In this document: in pieces, positions 8,549 through 19,440 of the stretch
Layout of the letters: the number at the start of each line of letters is the position of its first letter
How positions within the stretch are numbered: the first letter of the stretch is position 1
Source: Gadus chalcogrammus
Lineage: Eukaryota; Chordata; Actinopteri; Gadiformes; Gadidae
Length of the DNA: 64,000 nucleotides
Direction: 5' to 3'
NCBI RefSeq assembly: GCF_026213295.1
Contig: NC_079415.1
Span: 34,265,103-34,329,102, forward strand
Program-made: the position numbers and the translations under genes
Notes under the pieces: model-generated
Seen by the model: the letters and a program-made list of their open reading frames with translations, nothing else
Told to the model about the DNA's origin: nothing
Database searches by the model: none

Positions 8549-10177
8549 ATGGCCTCTGCTAACACTTCCGGGTCTGAAGAGAACTTTTCATGTTCCATCT
8601 GTCTAGATGTGTTCAGCAGTCCAGTTACCACACCCTGTGGACACAACTTCTGCAGAACCTGTATTACACAGTACTGGGATGAACAAGTCAAGTTCAAATG
8701 TCCTCTTTGCAACATGCCTTTCAACACAAAACCTGATTTACGGATTAATACCCTCTTATCAGAGATGGCCGCTCAGTTTAGGACATCCATACGAGTCAAA
8801 GATCAGCTCTGTGTTAAACTCGGAGAAGTTCCCTGTGACGTCTGTACTGGGACCCAGCTGAAGGCCGTGAATTCCTGCCTAGTATGTCTTATGTCTTTCT
8901 GCCAAACCCACCTGGAGCCACATCAGAGAGTCGCAGTCCTGCAGAAACATCGGCTGGTCGAGCCTATGGACCGTCTGGAAGACAGGATGTGTAAGAAACA
9001 CGACCGACTTCTGGAGCTCTTCTGCCAGACTGAACAGGTGTGTGTATGTCAGTTCTGCACAGAGAGTGACCACAGGTTCCATCCTGTTGTACCTCTAAAG
9101 GAGGAGTATGAAGTGAAGATGGCCCAGCTGGGGAAAATAGAGGCTGAAGTTCAGCAGATGATCCTGGAGAGACTAAATAATATTCAAAAGATTAGAGACA
9201 CAGTAAAGCGCAGCAAAGCAGACGCAGACAGAGAGATCGCCAATGGTGTGCACATCCTCAATGCTCTGAAGCGCTGCATTGAAAAGTGCCAGGATGACCA
9301 CAAACAAATGGTTAAAGAGAAACATAAGTCTACAGAGAAACAAGCTGAAGGCCTCATCAAAGAGATTGAAAATGAAATAAAAGATCTGACCAATAGAAGC
9401 TCAGAGGTGAAGCGGCTCTCACACACTGAAGACCACCTCCACTTCCTCCAGGCCTTCAGATCCCTGAAGGATCCTCCACCCACCAGGGACTGGACCACGG
9501 TGGAGGTCCGTCCTCCGTCATACGTAGGGACCTTGAGGAGATCCCTGGATCAGCTGGAGGAGACACTGAACATGGAGATGAAGAAGCTGCGTGATGATGC
9601 TGAACTGAAGAGGGTCCAGCAGTATGAAGTAGATGTGACTCTGGATCCTGATACAGCAACTTCCCAGCTCATCATCTCTGAGGATGGGAAACAAGTACAT
9701 GATGGGGGTGTAGTGAAGGCCCTCCCAGACAACCCTAAGAGATTTACAAAGAGTATATGTGTTCTCACAAGGCAGAGCTTCTCCTCAGGGAGATTTTACT
9801 TTGAGGTCCAGGTTAAAGACAAGACTGCGTGGACTGTAGGAGTGGCCAGAGAGACCTTCAACAGGAAAGATCAGATCATAGTGACCCCTGTGAGAGGTTA
9901 CTGGACTCTCAACTCCTACAAGGATGGGTTGGTATTTTGTGATAACCCTGCTGTCCGTCTCCCTCTGAGAGCTGAGCTCCAGAAGGTGGGGGTGTTTGTT
10001 GATTATGATGAGGGTCTGGTCTCCTTCTACGATGTGGAAGCAATGGTTCATATCTACTCTGCTACTGGCTGCAGCTTTACTGAGCCTCTCTATCCATTCC
10101 TCAGTCCATGGTCCTGTGATTATGAAGGTATAAACTCTGCCCCCCTGATCATCTCACCTGTCAATCAAACAGACTAG
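8549..10177 (+). CDS. TRIM copy 3: RING/B-box/coiled-coil/B30.2 E3 ubiquitin ligase
   Basis: 542 aa with complete RING, two B-boxes, coiled coil and B30.2. It is a patchwork. RING residues FSSPVTTPCGH and the coiled-coil block KHKSTEKQAEGLIKEIENE match copy 7 rather than adjacent copies 2 and 4, while the rest matches its neighbours; this suggests gene conversion. B-box2 ends in ESDHRFHP instead of ETDHKSHP. B30.2 variable stretches are FTKSICVL, AWTVGVARETF, DQIIVTPVRGYW, FCDNPAV and PFLSPWSCDYEG; it also has EAMVHIYS where the others have EARVHIYS. Confidence 0.94.
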   Translation: MASANTSGSEENFSCSICLDVFSSPVTTPCGHNFCRTCITQYWDEQVKFKCPLCNMPFNTKPDLRINTLLSEMAAQFRTSIRVKDQLCVKLGEVPCDVCTGTQLKAVNSCLVCLMSFCQTHLEPHQRVAVLQKHRLVEPMDRLEDRMCKKHDRLLELFCQTEQVCVCQFCTESDHRFHPVVPLKEEYEVKMAQLGKIEAEVQQMILERLNNIQKIRDTVKRSKADADREIANGVHILNALKRCIEKCQDDHKQMVKEKHKSTEKQAEGLIKEIENEIKDLTNRSSEVKRLSHTEDHLHFLQAFRSLKDPPPTRDWTTVEVRPPSYVGTLRRSLDQLEETLNMEMKKLRDDAELKRVQQYEVDVTLDPDTATSQLIISEDGKQVHDGGVVKALPDNPKRFTKSICVLTRQSFSSGRFYFEVQVKDKTAWTVGVARETFNRKDQIIVTPVRGYWTLNSYKDGLVFCDNPAVRLPLRAELQKVGVFVDYDEGLVSFYDVEAMVHIYSATGCSFTEPLYPFLSPWSCDYEGINSAPLIISPVNQTD

Positions 10178-10562
10178 GACCTTTGTTTGATAATAAAAGA
10201 ATCAAACGACCAAAACAACTAATGTTGTTTCATGAATTAGAATCTCCACCATGTGAGATCTGAGAGAACTGTATTCATATCTTACTGCTGTCATATAACA
10301 AGGAGTAATTCAGTAGGAAGTGAACCCTGACTATTATAAATGATAACCCATTCTAAATTATTAGATAACATTATATTCTTCATTGTCTGTTTTCTCCAGT
10401 CTTTTAAGGTTTACTGCTATACAATTGTTAGTGGTTGCAGTCATGTATAGCATGGTTTCAGGATTGATGTGTATTTCATAATCATCTAAACATTATTGTT
10501 AGTTTATACTTCGTAATCATGAATGCCAACATAATCAAATGTAAAAATACTTTTCTGATGTT

Positions 10563-10568
10563 AATAAA
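10563..10568 (+). terminator. Poly(A) signal of TRIM copy 3
   Basis: AATAAA about 385 bp after the stop in the conserved 3' flank. Confidence 0.6.
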
Positions 10569-10585
10569 AATGGAAACACAGCTGA

Positions 10586-11833
10586 TGAGTCAATGACTTT
10601 AATGTCCACCATACAACAACCCAACATGTGTAAGACAAAGATCACAGTTACTCCATGTCCAGACTCTCCCCGTGTGTGTGAGTACTGTGACTGTGTCTTG
10701 TCATCTCTCCTCTCTCCATCCTCTCATCTTAGTTCCTCCTCTCTCCTTCCTCTCTCTTCTTCCGCTCCTATCTCCTATGTCTGCTCTCCTTTCTAGCTCA
10801 TCCAGGATTGTGTTGAGTATTGTTCAGCGTGCACGTTACATATGAGTAAATACCCGTTTGACTTGTCTTCACTATAGTGTACTACCTGTGTCCCGGCGCA
10901 TACAAGCAGCAGTCCCATAATCAGTGTTGTGAGCGACACCCAGTGGCGGGAGCGGGTATCAGCACAGAGGGGCGGGACCTTCTTTGTGGGCCCCTAATCC
11001 TACTCTTTTGTAGTACACTTAATTTGACTACTTATTTAATATTGTGAGACAAGATTCTCTTTTTTGCATTTCATCACATTATTAAGGTACAAATTACTTT
11101 CTTTCTTTCATTATTTTTATCAGCCGTTCAGGTAAGAGTCGTCTGCGGTCTCTTTCTCAAACACAGTATTATTAGAATTTCATAGTTGAATAACATGAAG
11201 GTGTTAAATGAATACAACGTGTATATGGCGTCGGCTTGGCCGCTGGTGTGTTGAGGATTGCCGCAGCAGACAGAGTGGGAGACGTCTTCCGCGAACTTTG
11301 GCTGAGTGATGACGACGCACGCTTTGGACAAGCCACCGACCGCCTGGTTTAGGGAATCACCCCCGGTGTACATACTCCATTTAAAAAGAAGTACAAACGT
11401 GGAACACTTTGCAGGAAGAACTATTTGCACCGAATGAGACGGGATAAGATAAAGAAAGCATAGAATTGTTGACAGCTTTTTAGCGCCAAACAAAATCTCA
11501 ACGTCCTTAAAAACAAGACTCGCCGTCTGGTTCCTCGACCTTCTCTCACCTCCAACGATAGAAGATCATTATAGCCAAACCATAACTCAGAATGAGATCA
11601 GTAGCAGACGTTTGTATCCAGAGCGTCCAGTGAGATGAAGGCCCAGGTCTGGGCTGCTCAGGGGGGACATCGGGGGTCCTGTGGACGAGGAGTCTGAACA
11701 CACCAACCAAGCGGGGCCCCAGAGGCCCTCAACAGTCCTGGTTCATCCTGGGGCTCCAGGGCGGCCAGCTCCCCGTGAACGCCCCTTCACTTCAGCCCAG
11801 GACAGGTGTGTGGCACCAGAGCCAATCAGCAGG
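10586..11833. repeat. Shared spacer block S1, extended form
   Basis: S1 followed by a tail (11356-11500) that can encode PFKKKYKRGT...CRKNYLHRMRRDK and a stop. The tail recurs near 22250 and 24570 and in frameshifted form near 35710. The stretch 11500-11833 has no recognised gene; a 117-codon open frame (11681-12034) runs through it into the minisatellite. Confidence 0.5.
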
Positions 11834-11983
11834 GGACCGGGTCACCCTATCAGCCAATCAGAAGGACCGGGTCACCCTATCAGCCAATCAGAAGGACCGG
11901 GTCACCCTATCAGCCAATCAGAAGGACCGGGTCACCCTAATAGCCAATCAGAAGGACCGGGTCACCCTATCAGCCAATCAGAA
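11834..11983. repeat. 30-bp minisatellite, five units
   Basis: Five tandem 30-bp units beginning GGACCGGGTCACCCTATCAG, with one substituted unit (the fourth). Because 30 is a multiple of three, the + strand reads as a ten-residue repeat (GPGHPISQSE) in an otherwise unremarkable frame. Confidence 0.95.
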
Positions 11984-12279
11984 GTGATACCTGAACCAGC
12001 AGGTGTTCCACCTGGAGACAGAGACATCCAATAGAAGTAATGGAAACCGATCTGTAAATGGTGTAGGAAAGATGGCTGCTTGAAGTATCGATTAAAAGTC
12101 CTGAATTAATTCATGAATTTAGTTCCTCCCTGAACTGCGGGCCGTTCTGTGGTTCTCTGAGGGCGCGGCACCAACTGCCAGCTCTACCGGTCGAGCCACC
12201 AGGGACGAGAGATTCAAATCACCCAAAGGATTCCTGGAACTGTTGAGTCACCATTTATTAAAACTGTTTATGAACCGTT

Positions 12280-12282
<3 letters not shown>

Positions 12283-12336
<54 letters not shown>

Positions 12337-12416
12337 ACTGACTGACTGACTGACTGACTGACTGACTGACTGACTGACTGACTGACTGACTGACTGACTG
12401 ACTGACTGACTGACTG
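12283..12416. repeat. (GA)n followed by (ACTG)21 tetranucleotide repeat
   Basis: 50 bp of GA (12283-12332), then 84 bp of uninterrupted ACTG (12333-12416, 21 units). The corresponding site at 6502-6521 has only a few tetranucleotide units. Confidence 0.95.
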
Positions 12417-13284
12417 GTTTCATGCTGTGTTTGTGTGTACAACAGGGAAATAAAGAACCTTATTTGATGACATCATACAGCAACCAAACACAGAAAGTGT
12501 TTTCTTGTTTTTCGTTCTTTGATTTCATGAAAGGTGATGCAGTGGGTTACATGGTAGTGATGTGGATTCATCTTGGTCCAAATCTCAACTTAAATGCAGA
12601 ACATTTTAGAAACGTAGGTAAATATGGCCTCAAATGGCCCTCTTTTAAACACATACTACTGCACTCGTTAACTGATACTTGCAGTTCTGGGTTATCAGGT
12701 TACATCAATCAAATGTTCTGGCTCCACCTCTAAGACGGTGAATACCTGATCTACAATCAAGCCGCACCTCTCAACGGAAAACGAGTGTCAGCCAGACGTC
12801 AGACGTCAGACTCCACCCATTCAGTTGGCTCTAAGGAACATAAAGAAATCCATGTATTGAAATGATGTAACACCGCATTGGATTAGTGGAAAATAATTTT
12901 GCTCAATCACACCTTGATAAGCATAAATAACGAATTGAACTAAACTATTAAACCAGTTGTCCATCACTTCAGATTTTCACACTGGTTGTCCCTGGTACGT
13001 AAAAGCTACCCATAATACACCGGTCATAATGTGACATTGTTAACTTCCACGGCAGTGGCAGTTAACAATGTCTGTGTTGTCTCTGAATTGTGAACTGGTT
13101 GGTCTGGTTGGTCTGCCCTACCCTGAGCCTCATGATGCAGCTGTTTAATGAGGTTAGGGATGAGCCTTATATAACTACCAGCGTTAACTCAACGTTAAAT
13201 CACAAACCATACTAGCACATACAACCTGGACACACTTGGACACACACTTCTTCAGTCATGTTTGCACCATCTCTTTTTTTAAGG
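12417..13284. repeat. Shared spacer block S2, second copy
   Basis: Paralogous to parts of 6522-8215. It lacks the 7220-7680 stretch. Contains TATATAA at 13168-13174. No gene seen. Confidence 0.55.
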
Positions 13285-13401
13285 TGTTAAGGGAGGAGGG
13301 GAGGAGCTAAGTGTTAGGGGAGGGGCCAGGTCTTAGGGGAGGAGCCAGGTGTTAGGGGAGGAGCCAGGTGTTAGGGGAGGAGCCAGGTGTTAGGGGAGGA
13401 G
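13285..13401. repeat. 19-bp G-rich minisatellite upstream of TRIM copy 4
   Basis: Six units of TTAGGGGAGGAGCCAGGTG, the longest such array in the window. Confidence 0.85.
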
Positions 13402-13417
13402 AGGAGAGGACGTCTTG

Positions 13418-13649
13418 ATGAGGAAACAAAACGTAACATTCCCAGAAGCCAAGTCAATCCGACGTGGAAGCAGTTCTCTCTTTCGGGAGGAAAAGAAAAC
13501 ACATTTTGAAACAAGTAGTCTGACAGACATAAACAACAACAAGGTGAGTGAAGCAGCATAACTTTCAGAGAAGTTAAAACCTCTCTTCCTTAGTGAATTA
13601 AAAAAATAATGGACTTGCTCAATTCATAAACCCTGTCGTCTGTGTCTAG
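13418..13649 (+). promoter_or_regulatory. Leader exon and 106-bp intron of TRIM copy 4
   Basis: The upstream ATG at 13418 opens 42 codons to the donor (GTGAGTG at 13544). The acceptor AG is at 13648-13649. This copy has lost one A between acceptor and ATG, so the upstream frame shifts after splicing and stops within five codons. Readthrough of the unspliced end from a GTG would add only three residues to TRIM. Confidence 0.6.
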
Positions 13650-13650
13650 G

Positions 13651-15276
13651 ATGGCCTCTGCTAACACTTCCGGGTCTGAAGAGAACTTTTCATGTTCCAT
13701 CTGTCTAGATGTGTTCAACAGCCCAGTTTCCACACCATGTGGGCACAACTTCTGCAGAACCTGTATTACAAAGTACTGGGATGAACAAGTCAAGTTCAAA
13801 TGTCCTCTTTGCAACATGGCTTTCAACACAAGACCTGATTTACGGATTAATACCCTCTTATCAGAGCTGGCCGCTCAGTTTCAAACATCCATACGAGTAA
13901 AAGATCAGCTCTGTGTTAAACCCGGAGAAGTTCCCTGTGACGTCTGTACTGGGACCCAGCTGAAGGCCGTGAAGTCCTGCCTAGTCTGTTTTATCTCTTA
14001 CTGCCAAACCCACCTGGAGCCACATCAAAGATTCGCAGTTCTTAAGAAACATCGGCTGGTCGAGCCTATGGACCGTCTGGGAGACATGATGTGTAAGAAA
14101 CACAATCAACTTCTGGAGCTCTTCTGCCGGACTGATCAGGTATCTGTGTGTCAGCTCTGCAAAGAGACAGACCACAAGTCCCATCCTGTTGTACCTCTAA
14201 AGGAGGAATATGAAGTGAAGATCGCCCATCTGGGGAAGATGGAGGCTGAAGTTCAGCAGATGATCCAGGAGAGACTAAATAATATTCAGGGGATTAAAGA
14301 CACAGTTAACCGCAGCAAAGCAGACGCAGACAGAGAGATAGCCGATGGTGTGCAGATCCTCACTGCTCTGAAGCGCTGCATTAAAAAGTGCCAGGATGAC
14401 CTCAACCATATGGTTAAAGAGAAACTGAAATCCACAGAGAAACAAGCTGAAGACCTCATCAAAGAGCTGCAGCAGGAAATAGAAGATCTGACCAATAGAA
14501 GCTCAGAGGTGAAGCAGCTCTCACAGACTAAAGACCACCTCCACTTCCTCCAGGCCTTCAGATCCCTGAAGAATCCTCCACCCACCAGGGACTGGACCAC
14601 GGTGGAGGTCCGTCCTCCGTCATACGTAGGGACCTTGAGGAGATCCCTGGATCAGCTGGAGGAGACACTGAACATGGAGATGAAGAAGCTGCGTGATGCT
14701 GAACTGAAGAGGGTCCAGCAGTATGAAGTAGATGTGACTCTGGATCCTGATACAGCTCATCCCCGTCTCGTCCTCTCTGAGGATGGGAAACAAGTACATG
14801 ATGGAGGTGTAGCGAAGAAACTCCCAGACAACCCTAAGAGATTTACAAAGTCTCTAAATGTTCTCACGAGGCAGAGCTTCGACTCAAGGAGATTTTACTT
14901 TGAGGTCCAGGTTAAAGACAAGACTGCATGGTGGTTAGGAGTGGCCAGAGAGTCCATCGACAGAAAAGATCGGTTCAAAGTGGCCGCTGGGACGGGTCAC
15001 TGGACTCTCATCTCCAGCAAGGAAGCGTTGCTATTTATCGGAAACCTTGATGTCTGTCTCTCTCTAAGAGCTGAGCTCCAGAAGGTGGGGGTGTTTGTTG
15101 ATTATGATGAGGGTCTGGTCTCCTTCTATGATGTGGAAGCCAGGGTTCATATCTACTCTGCTACTGGCTGCACCTTCACTGAGCCTCTCTATCCACTCCT
15201 CGGTCCATTGTCCTGTGATTTTCAAGGTATAAACTCTGCCCCCCTGATCATCTCACCTGTCAATCAAACAGACTAG
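13651..15276 (+). CDS. TRIM copy 4: RING/B-box/coiled-coil/B30.2 E3 ubiquitin ligase
   Basis: 541 aa from the ATG directly after the splice acceptor G; an in-frame GTG three codons upstream lies inside the intron and is not used. All RING and B-box ligands are present. B-box2 is variant ([16 protein letters not shown]). The B30.2 domain is the most divergent among the intact copies of this half: FTKSLNVL, SFDSRRFYF, AWWLGV, DRFKVAAGTGHW, FIGNLDV and PLLGPLSCDFQG, with LSLRAEL in place of LPLRAEL. The hinge carries the single-Asp form KKLRDAEL. It shares DRLGDMMCKKH with copy 9, 39 kb away. Confidence 0.94.
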   Translation: MASANTSGSEENFSCSICLDVFNSPVSTPCGHNFCRTCITKYWDEQVKFKCPLCNMAFNTRPDLRINTLLSELAAQFQTSIRVKDQLCVKPGEVPCDVCTGTQLKAVKSCLVCFISYCQTHLEPHQRFAVLKKHRLVEPMDRLGDMMCKKHNQLLELFCRTDQVSVCQLCKETDHKSHPVVPLKEEYEVKIAHLGKMEAEVQQMIQERLNNIQGIKDTVNRSKADADREIADGVQILTALKRCIKKCQDDLNHMVKEKLKSTEKQAEDLIKELQQEIEDLTNRSSEVKQLSQTKDHLHFLQAFRSLKNPPPTRDWTTVEVRPPSYVGTLRRSLDQLEETLNMEMKKLRDAELKRVQQYEVDVTLDPDTAHPRLVLSEDGKQVHDGGVAKKLPDNPKRFTKSLNVLTRQSFDSRRFYFEVQVKDKTAWWLGVARESIDRKDRFKVAAGTGHWTLISSKEALLFIGNLDVCLSLRAELQKVGVFVDYDEGLVSFYDVEARVHIYSATGCTFTEPLYPLLGPLSCDFQGINSAPLIISPVNQTD

Positions 15277-15661
15277 GACCTTTGTTTGATAGTAAAATAA
15301 TCAAGCGACCAAAACAACTAATGTTGTTTCCTGAATTAGAATCTCTACCATGTGAGATCTGAGAGAACTGTTTTCATATCTTACTGCTGTCATAGAACAA
15401 GGAGTAATTCAGTAGGAAATGAACCCTGACTATTATAAATGATAACCCATTCTAAATTATTAGATAATATTATATTCTTCATTGTCCGTTTTCTCCAGTC
15501 TTTTAAGGTTTACTGCTATACAATTGTTAATGGTTGCAGTCATGTATAGCATGGTTTCAGGATTCATGTGTATTTCATTATCATCTAAACATTATTGTTA
15601 GTTTATACTTCGGAATCATGAATGACAACATAATCAAATGTAAAAATAGTTTTCTGATGTT

Positions 15662-15667
15662 AATAAA
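15662..15667 (+). terminator. Poly(A) signal of TRIM copy 4
   Basis: AATAAA about 385 bp after the stop. The shared 3' flank continues only to about 15785, where foreign sequence begins. Confidence 0.6.
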
Positions 15668-15802
15668 AATGGAAAAACAGCTGATGAGTCAATGACTCTT
15701 AATGTCCACCATACAACAACCCAACATGTGTAAGACAAAACGTACAGTTGCTACATGTCAAGATTCTCTCCATGTGTGTGAGTACAGTGGGGGGGTCGCT
15801 GA

Positions 15803-15885
15803 CCCGCAACCCTTGTTTGAGGGTTGCGGGTTATTCAGCGGCGGCTGAGTTATTCAGCGGCGGCTGAATAACTCAGCCGCCGCTG
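15803..15885. repeat. Two adjacent perfect hairpins
   Basis: First stem CCCGCAACCC (15803-15812) pairs with GGGTTGCGGG (15821-15830) across an 8-nt loop. Second stem is a perfect 22-bp arm (15836-15857) pairing with 15864-15885 across a CGGCGG loop. The second arm also forms part of an 18-19-bp direct repeat (ttattcagcggcggctga). It lies exactly where homology with the other TRIM 3' flanks breaks off, so it may be a transposon end or fold-back element. Confidence 0.85.
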
Positions 15886-17457
15886 ATCAGGGTTGCCCCA
15901 CTTGTCATCACTCCTCTCTCCGTCTCCAGGCGTCCCCCGTTATATGGATCTAAGCCTCCAGTTTGGAGAGGGTACTAGGGCTCACTGCAAATAATGCCGC
16001 AACTTGGTTTTGCAGATCACCAGCTTGAAGTTGCCCAGTCAGGCACCTGCTTGGCAGCACCTGGGCGTGCCAACAGCTCAAAACAAGTGTCAATAGCAAC
16101 CGCACAATAACCTGTTTGGCAATGGCAGAAAAGATTTTGCATATTTTTCATTGGCGCAACCCACATACTCAGCGCTGCTGCTCATCCTACAAATGCCTGT
16201 CCCTTACAATGGGGCGCCATTTGAAAGGGAGCTAAACAGGCTTTCCAACGGTATAAGATGTATTGCTCATTTATGGATATGAAACGCACAGCATACTTGG
16301 ATCTGGCATTGGCAAGCATTTAATGCTCAAGCTCAGATCCTTGCTTAGGTTTTCCTGCCATGATCCAGAGTTTATAAGCTTCACAAGCCTCAGTATGATT
16401 CATCGCTACATGCTCATTCCAGCCGGGTCTGCTGTTAGACTTCTTGTTCTGTCATGTTTATGAAAAGGTTTACCTCCATCATACAGGGCCGACACCACAT
16501 TGTCATACATGGAACAGAGGTCTCTCTCATGCTCTACCCTCGTACAATTGGCATCTTTACACAAAATAGCTTCTTTGGGCAGATGTATATTACTTAATAC
16601 ACTACAATTACCCGTTGATGCATTTGTTGTTTTGACACATACATAAGGAGAGGGTGCACTGTACTATCTGCGTACACCCCTTCTGTAGTCGAAGAAAGTA
16701 TCCCAATTGAATGGCAATGGTTTGAATTTCGTTTAATGGGGTCCATGCACAGAATCTAAAAGATTTTCCCCATGTGTCTGAGTGCCCGAGACTTTGTCTT
16801 GTCAGCTCTCCTCTCCTGTCCTCTATCCTCTCCTCTCTTCTCCTCCTCCTCCTCTCCTCTCTCTTACCTCTGCTCTCCTCCCACTGGGGGAGTCCAGCTC
16901 TAGTGGATCACTGTGGTGCAACGGCGCTCACACTCGTAATAATAGTAATAATTAAACCTTTATTAATGCCCTTGGGGAAATTCCTTCCCTGCATTTAACC
17001 CATCCAGGTGCTACTATTACTAGTACCACACTCGGAGCGTACAGCCACAGAGTACGGCGCTCAGGGGTGCAGGTGCCTTGCTCAAGAGCACCTCAACGTC
17101 GTCTTAGGCGGGAGTAGAACCTACAACCCTCTAATTATCGGTCGAGCCACTTAACCACTAGACCACCAATACTTTTAGATTATTATCAACTGGATGTTTC
17201 TTTTTCTATGTCAACAATCGAGACTTGCTATGAAGTTGGGGGGATCACACCATGAGAGGAGGAGGATGATCCAGATCTGCGGCGGTCCGTTGTGAAGGAG
17301 CCGTGCAGCTCCACATCATTCCAGTTCAAGAATCAAGTCAACCCTTATAAGGAAGAGACGGTGGAGAGGAGGCGGAGCATGTGGGTTGCAGGACAGAGAA
17401 CTCAGGGGGATGTGGTGCATTCTGATTGGATGTAGCGTATGGAATCTGGACACGCAG

Positions 17458-17458
<1 letters not shown>
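15886..17458. other. Unique spacer, no gene recognised
   Basis: This stretch has no counterpart elsewhere in the window. Longest frames are short and featureless. A pyrimidine-rich block lies near 16795-16880. The part 17010-17170 (gccttgctcaagagcacctc ... gtcgagccacttaaccac) looks like a degenerate dispersed fish repeat; similar wording occurs near 26130 and 37305. No RNA gene was identified. Confidence 0.4.

Positions 17459-17542
<84 letters not shown>
17459..17542. repeat. (CA)n microsatellite
   Basis: 84 bp of CA. It is followed by an 80-bp spacer (aggcaaaaaatatcaat ... gtacccgctg) and then a (TG)n tract, an arrangement repeated at 30437-30688. Confidence 0.97.
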
Positions 17543-17544
<2 letters not shown>

Positions 17545-17619
17545 GTTTAGGCAAAAAATATCAATAAAAAAATTGAAATAATGTACCCGCTGCTCGGAGG
17601 CTAAGTGGAGCCACTTGTG

Positions 17620-18188
<569 letters not shown>

Positions 18189-19231
18189 TCATGTTGCAAG
18201 AGAGTCTAGCTGCAGACATCCACCCACACGCTCCAGACATCCACCCACACGCACTTCCGCTGCAGACAGAAACATCCACCCACACGCCGGAAATCGGATA
18301 ATAAAAAATAAAAATCCTAGCACCCTATTGACTGGGGGACATTGAACATTTAGAATCTGAGACAGGATAGTAGGCTATTACATAACAGTAATTCATTAAC
18401 TTTTATCCGTTTTATTACATTTTTCATCTCTTTTACCCCTTTTAACTGAACTAAGTGCTATGATCTCTTAGTTATAAACAGATTGTATGAACTAAACAGG
18501 CAGATCGAATATTTAACCATCGATTTTGTCTATTGAATGATATCACACTTCTCAGCCACCGCTGCGGAGATGAACAGCTGATAGGTGCAACTCTAGTTAA
18601 AGCGAAACGAGCTGCGTCAATTAAATTCGTGGTAATTATTTTATCACAACTTAACTCTGTTTTGGACTACAGATGACTGTCAAAAGTCCAAATCTTAAAA
18701 TCGTTTATGCTCACAACACATCAACAAATCTCTAAAATCGTTTAATAAGACCGACTATAGGCTACACAACGTTTACAAAAAACATTTGCCTATCTTGCAA
18801 AAATTACACCTCAGTGTGGATTAAAACAACAAATGCTTCATTTTGGTGTAACGTTCTGTTATTTGTTTGATGAAAAAATCTAAACTTAATGAAACTAATA
18901 GATCGGTAAAGAAATGCAAGCCTCGTGCATTTATAATTGTATCGCTGTGTTTTGAATAGTCACCGTGACCTACCATAACCTCCAAGTGCAGCTGAGCCGA
19001 ACGTCACATCTTCGTGCAGTGAGTCCCGTTGTTACACCGAATTCTGCGACCCACCGAAAAGTGTGACCCGAGGGGGCGCTGTTGAATAATGTGCAACTCG
19101 CGCTCCAGACATCCACCAGCACGCAATTTCCGGCGTGTGGGTTGATGTTTCTGTCTGCAGCGGAAGTGCGTGTGGGTGGATGTCTGGAGTGTGTGGGTGG
19201 ATGTCTGCAGCCAGACCCCTCTCTCATGTTG
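18189..19231. mobile_element. hAT-like non-autonomous transposon (1027 bp) with 8-bp target duplication
   Basis: The element occupies 18197-19223. It is flanked by direct repeats TCATGTTG at 18189-18196 and 19224-19231. The paralogous site upstream of TRIM copy 8 has a single TCATGTTG (48816-48823) and no insert, so the boundaries are exact. Its ends form inverted arms of about 98 bp (18197-18294 and 19126-19223), containing a repeated GACATCCACCCACACGC motif. The outermost bases of the two arms match less well. The AT-rich middle has no long open frame. An 8-bp duplication is typical of hAT elements; superfamily assignment is inferred. Confidence 0.85.
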
Positions 19232-19438
19232 AGGAAACGAAACCTAAAGCACCCCGACGTGTAAACTGTTCTCTCTTTCAGGAGATAATAACACGCATTA
19301 AATAGTCAGACAGACAGAAACAACAACAAGGTGAGTAAAGCAGCACAACTTTGAGATAAGTTAAAAACACTTTTGCAATATAGGAATAACAAAAATAATG
19401 GGATTGCTCAATACTTAAACCTTGTCGTCTGTGTCTAG
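19226..19438 (+). promoter_or_regulatory. Leader exon and 108-bp intron of TRIM copy 5
   Basis: The leader begins at or before the transposon edge. It holds a 12-codon upstream ORF (MLRKRNLKHPDV, 19226-19264), also present in copy 8. GGAAACGAAACC (19233-19244) contains an AANNGAAA core, the form bound by interferon regulatory factors. The donor GTGAGT is at 19331 and the acceptor AG at 19437-19438. The transposon displaces all ancestral sequence beyond the target site. Confidence 0.55.
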
Positions 19439-19440
19439 GA

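Noticed and set aside
11681..12034. 117-codon frame with ten-residue repeats
   Set aside because: The repeat is a 30-bp minisatellite and the flanking residues show no known domain; a neighbouring frame is open as well.
13642..13650. GTG start giving three additional residues in TRIM copy 4
   Set aside because: It lies within the intron acceptor. The ATG at 13651 matches every other copy.
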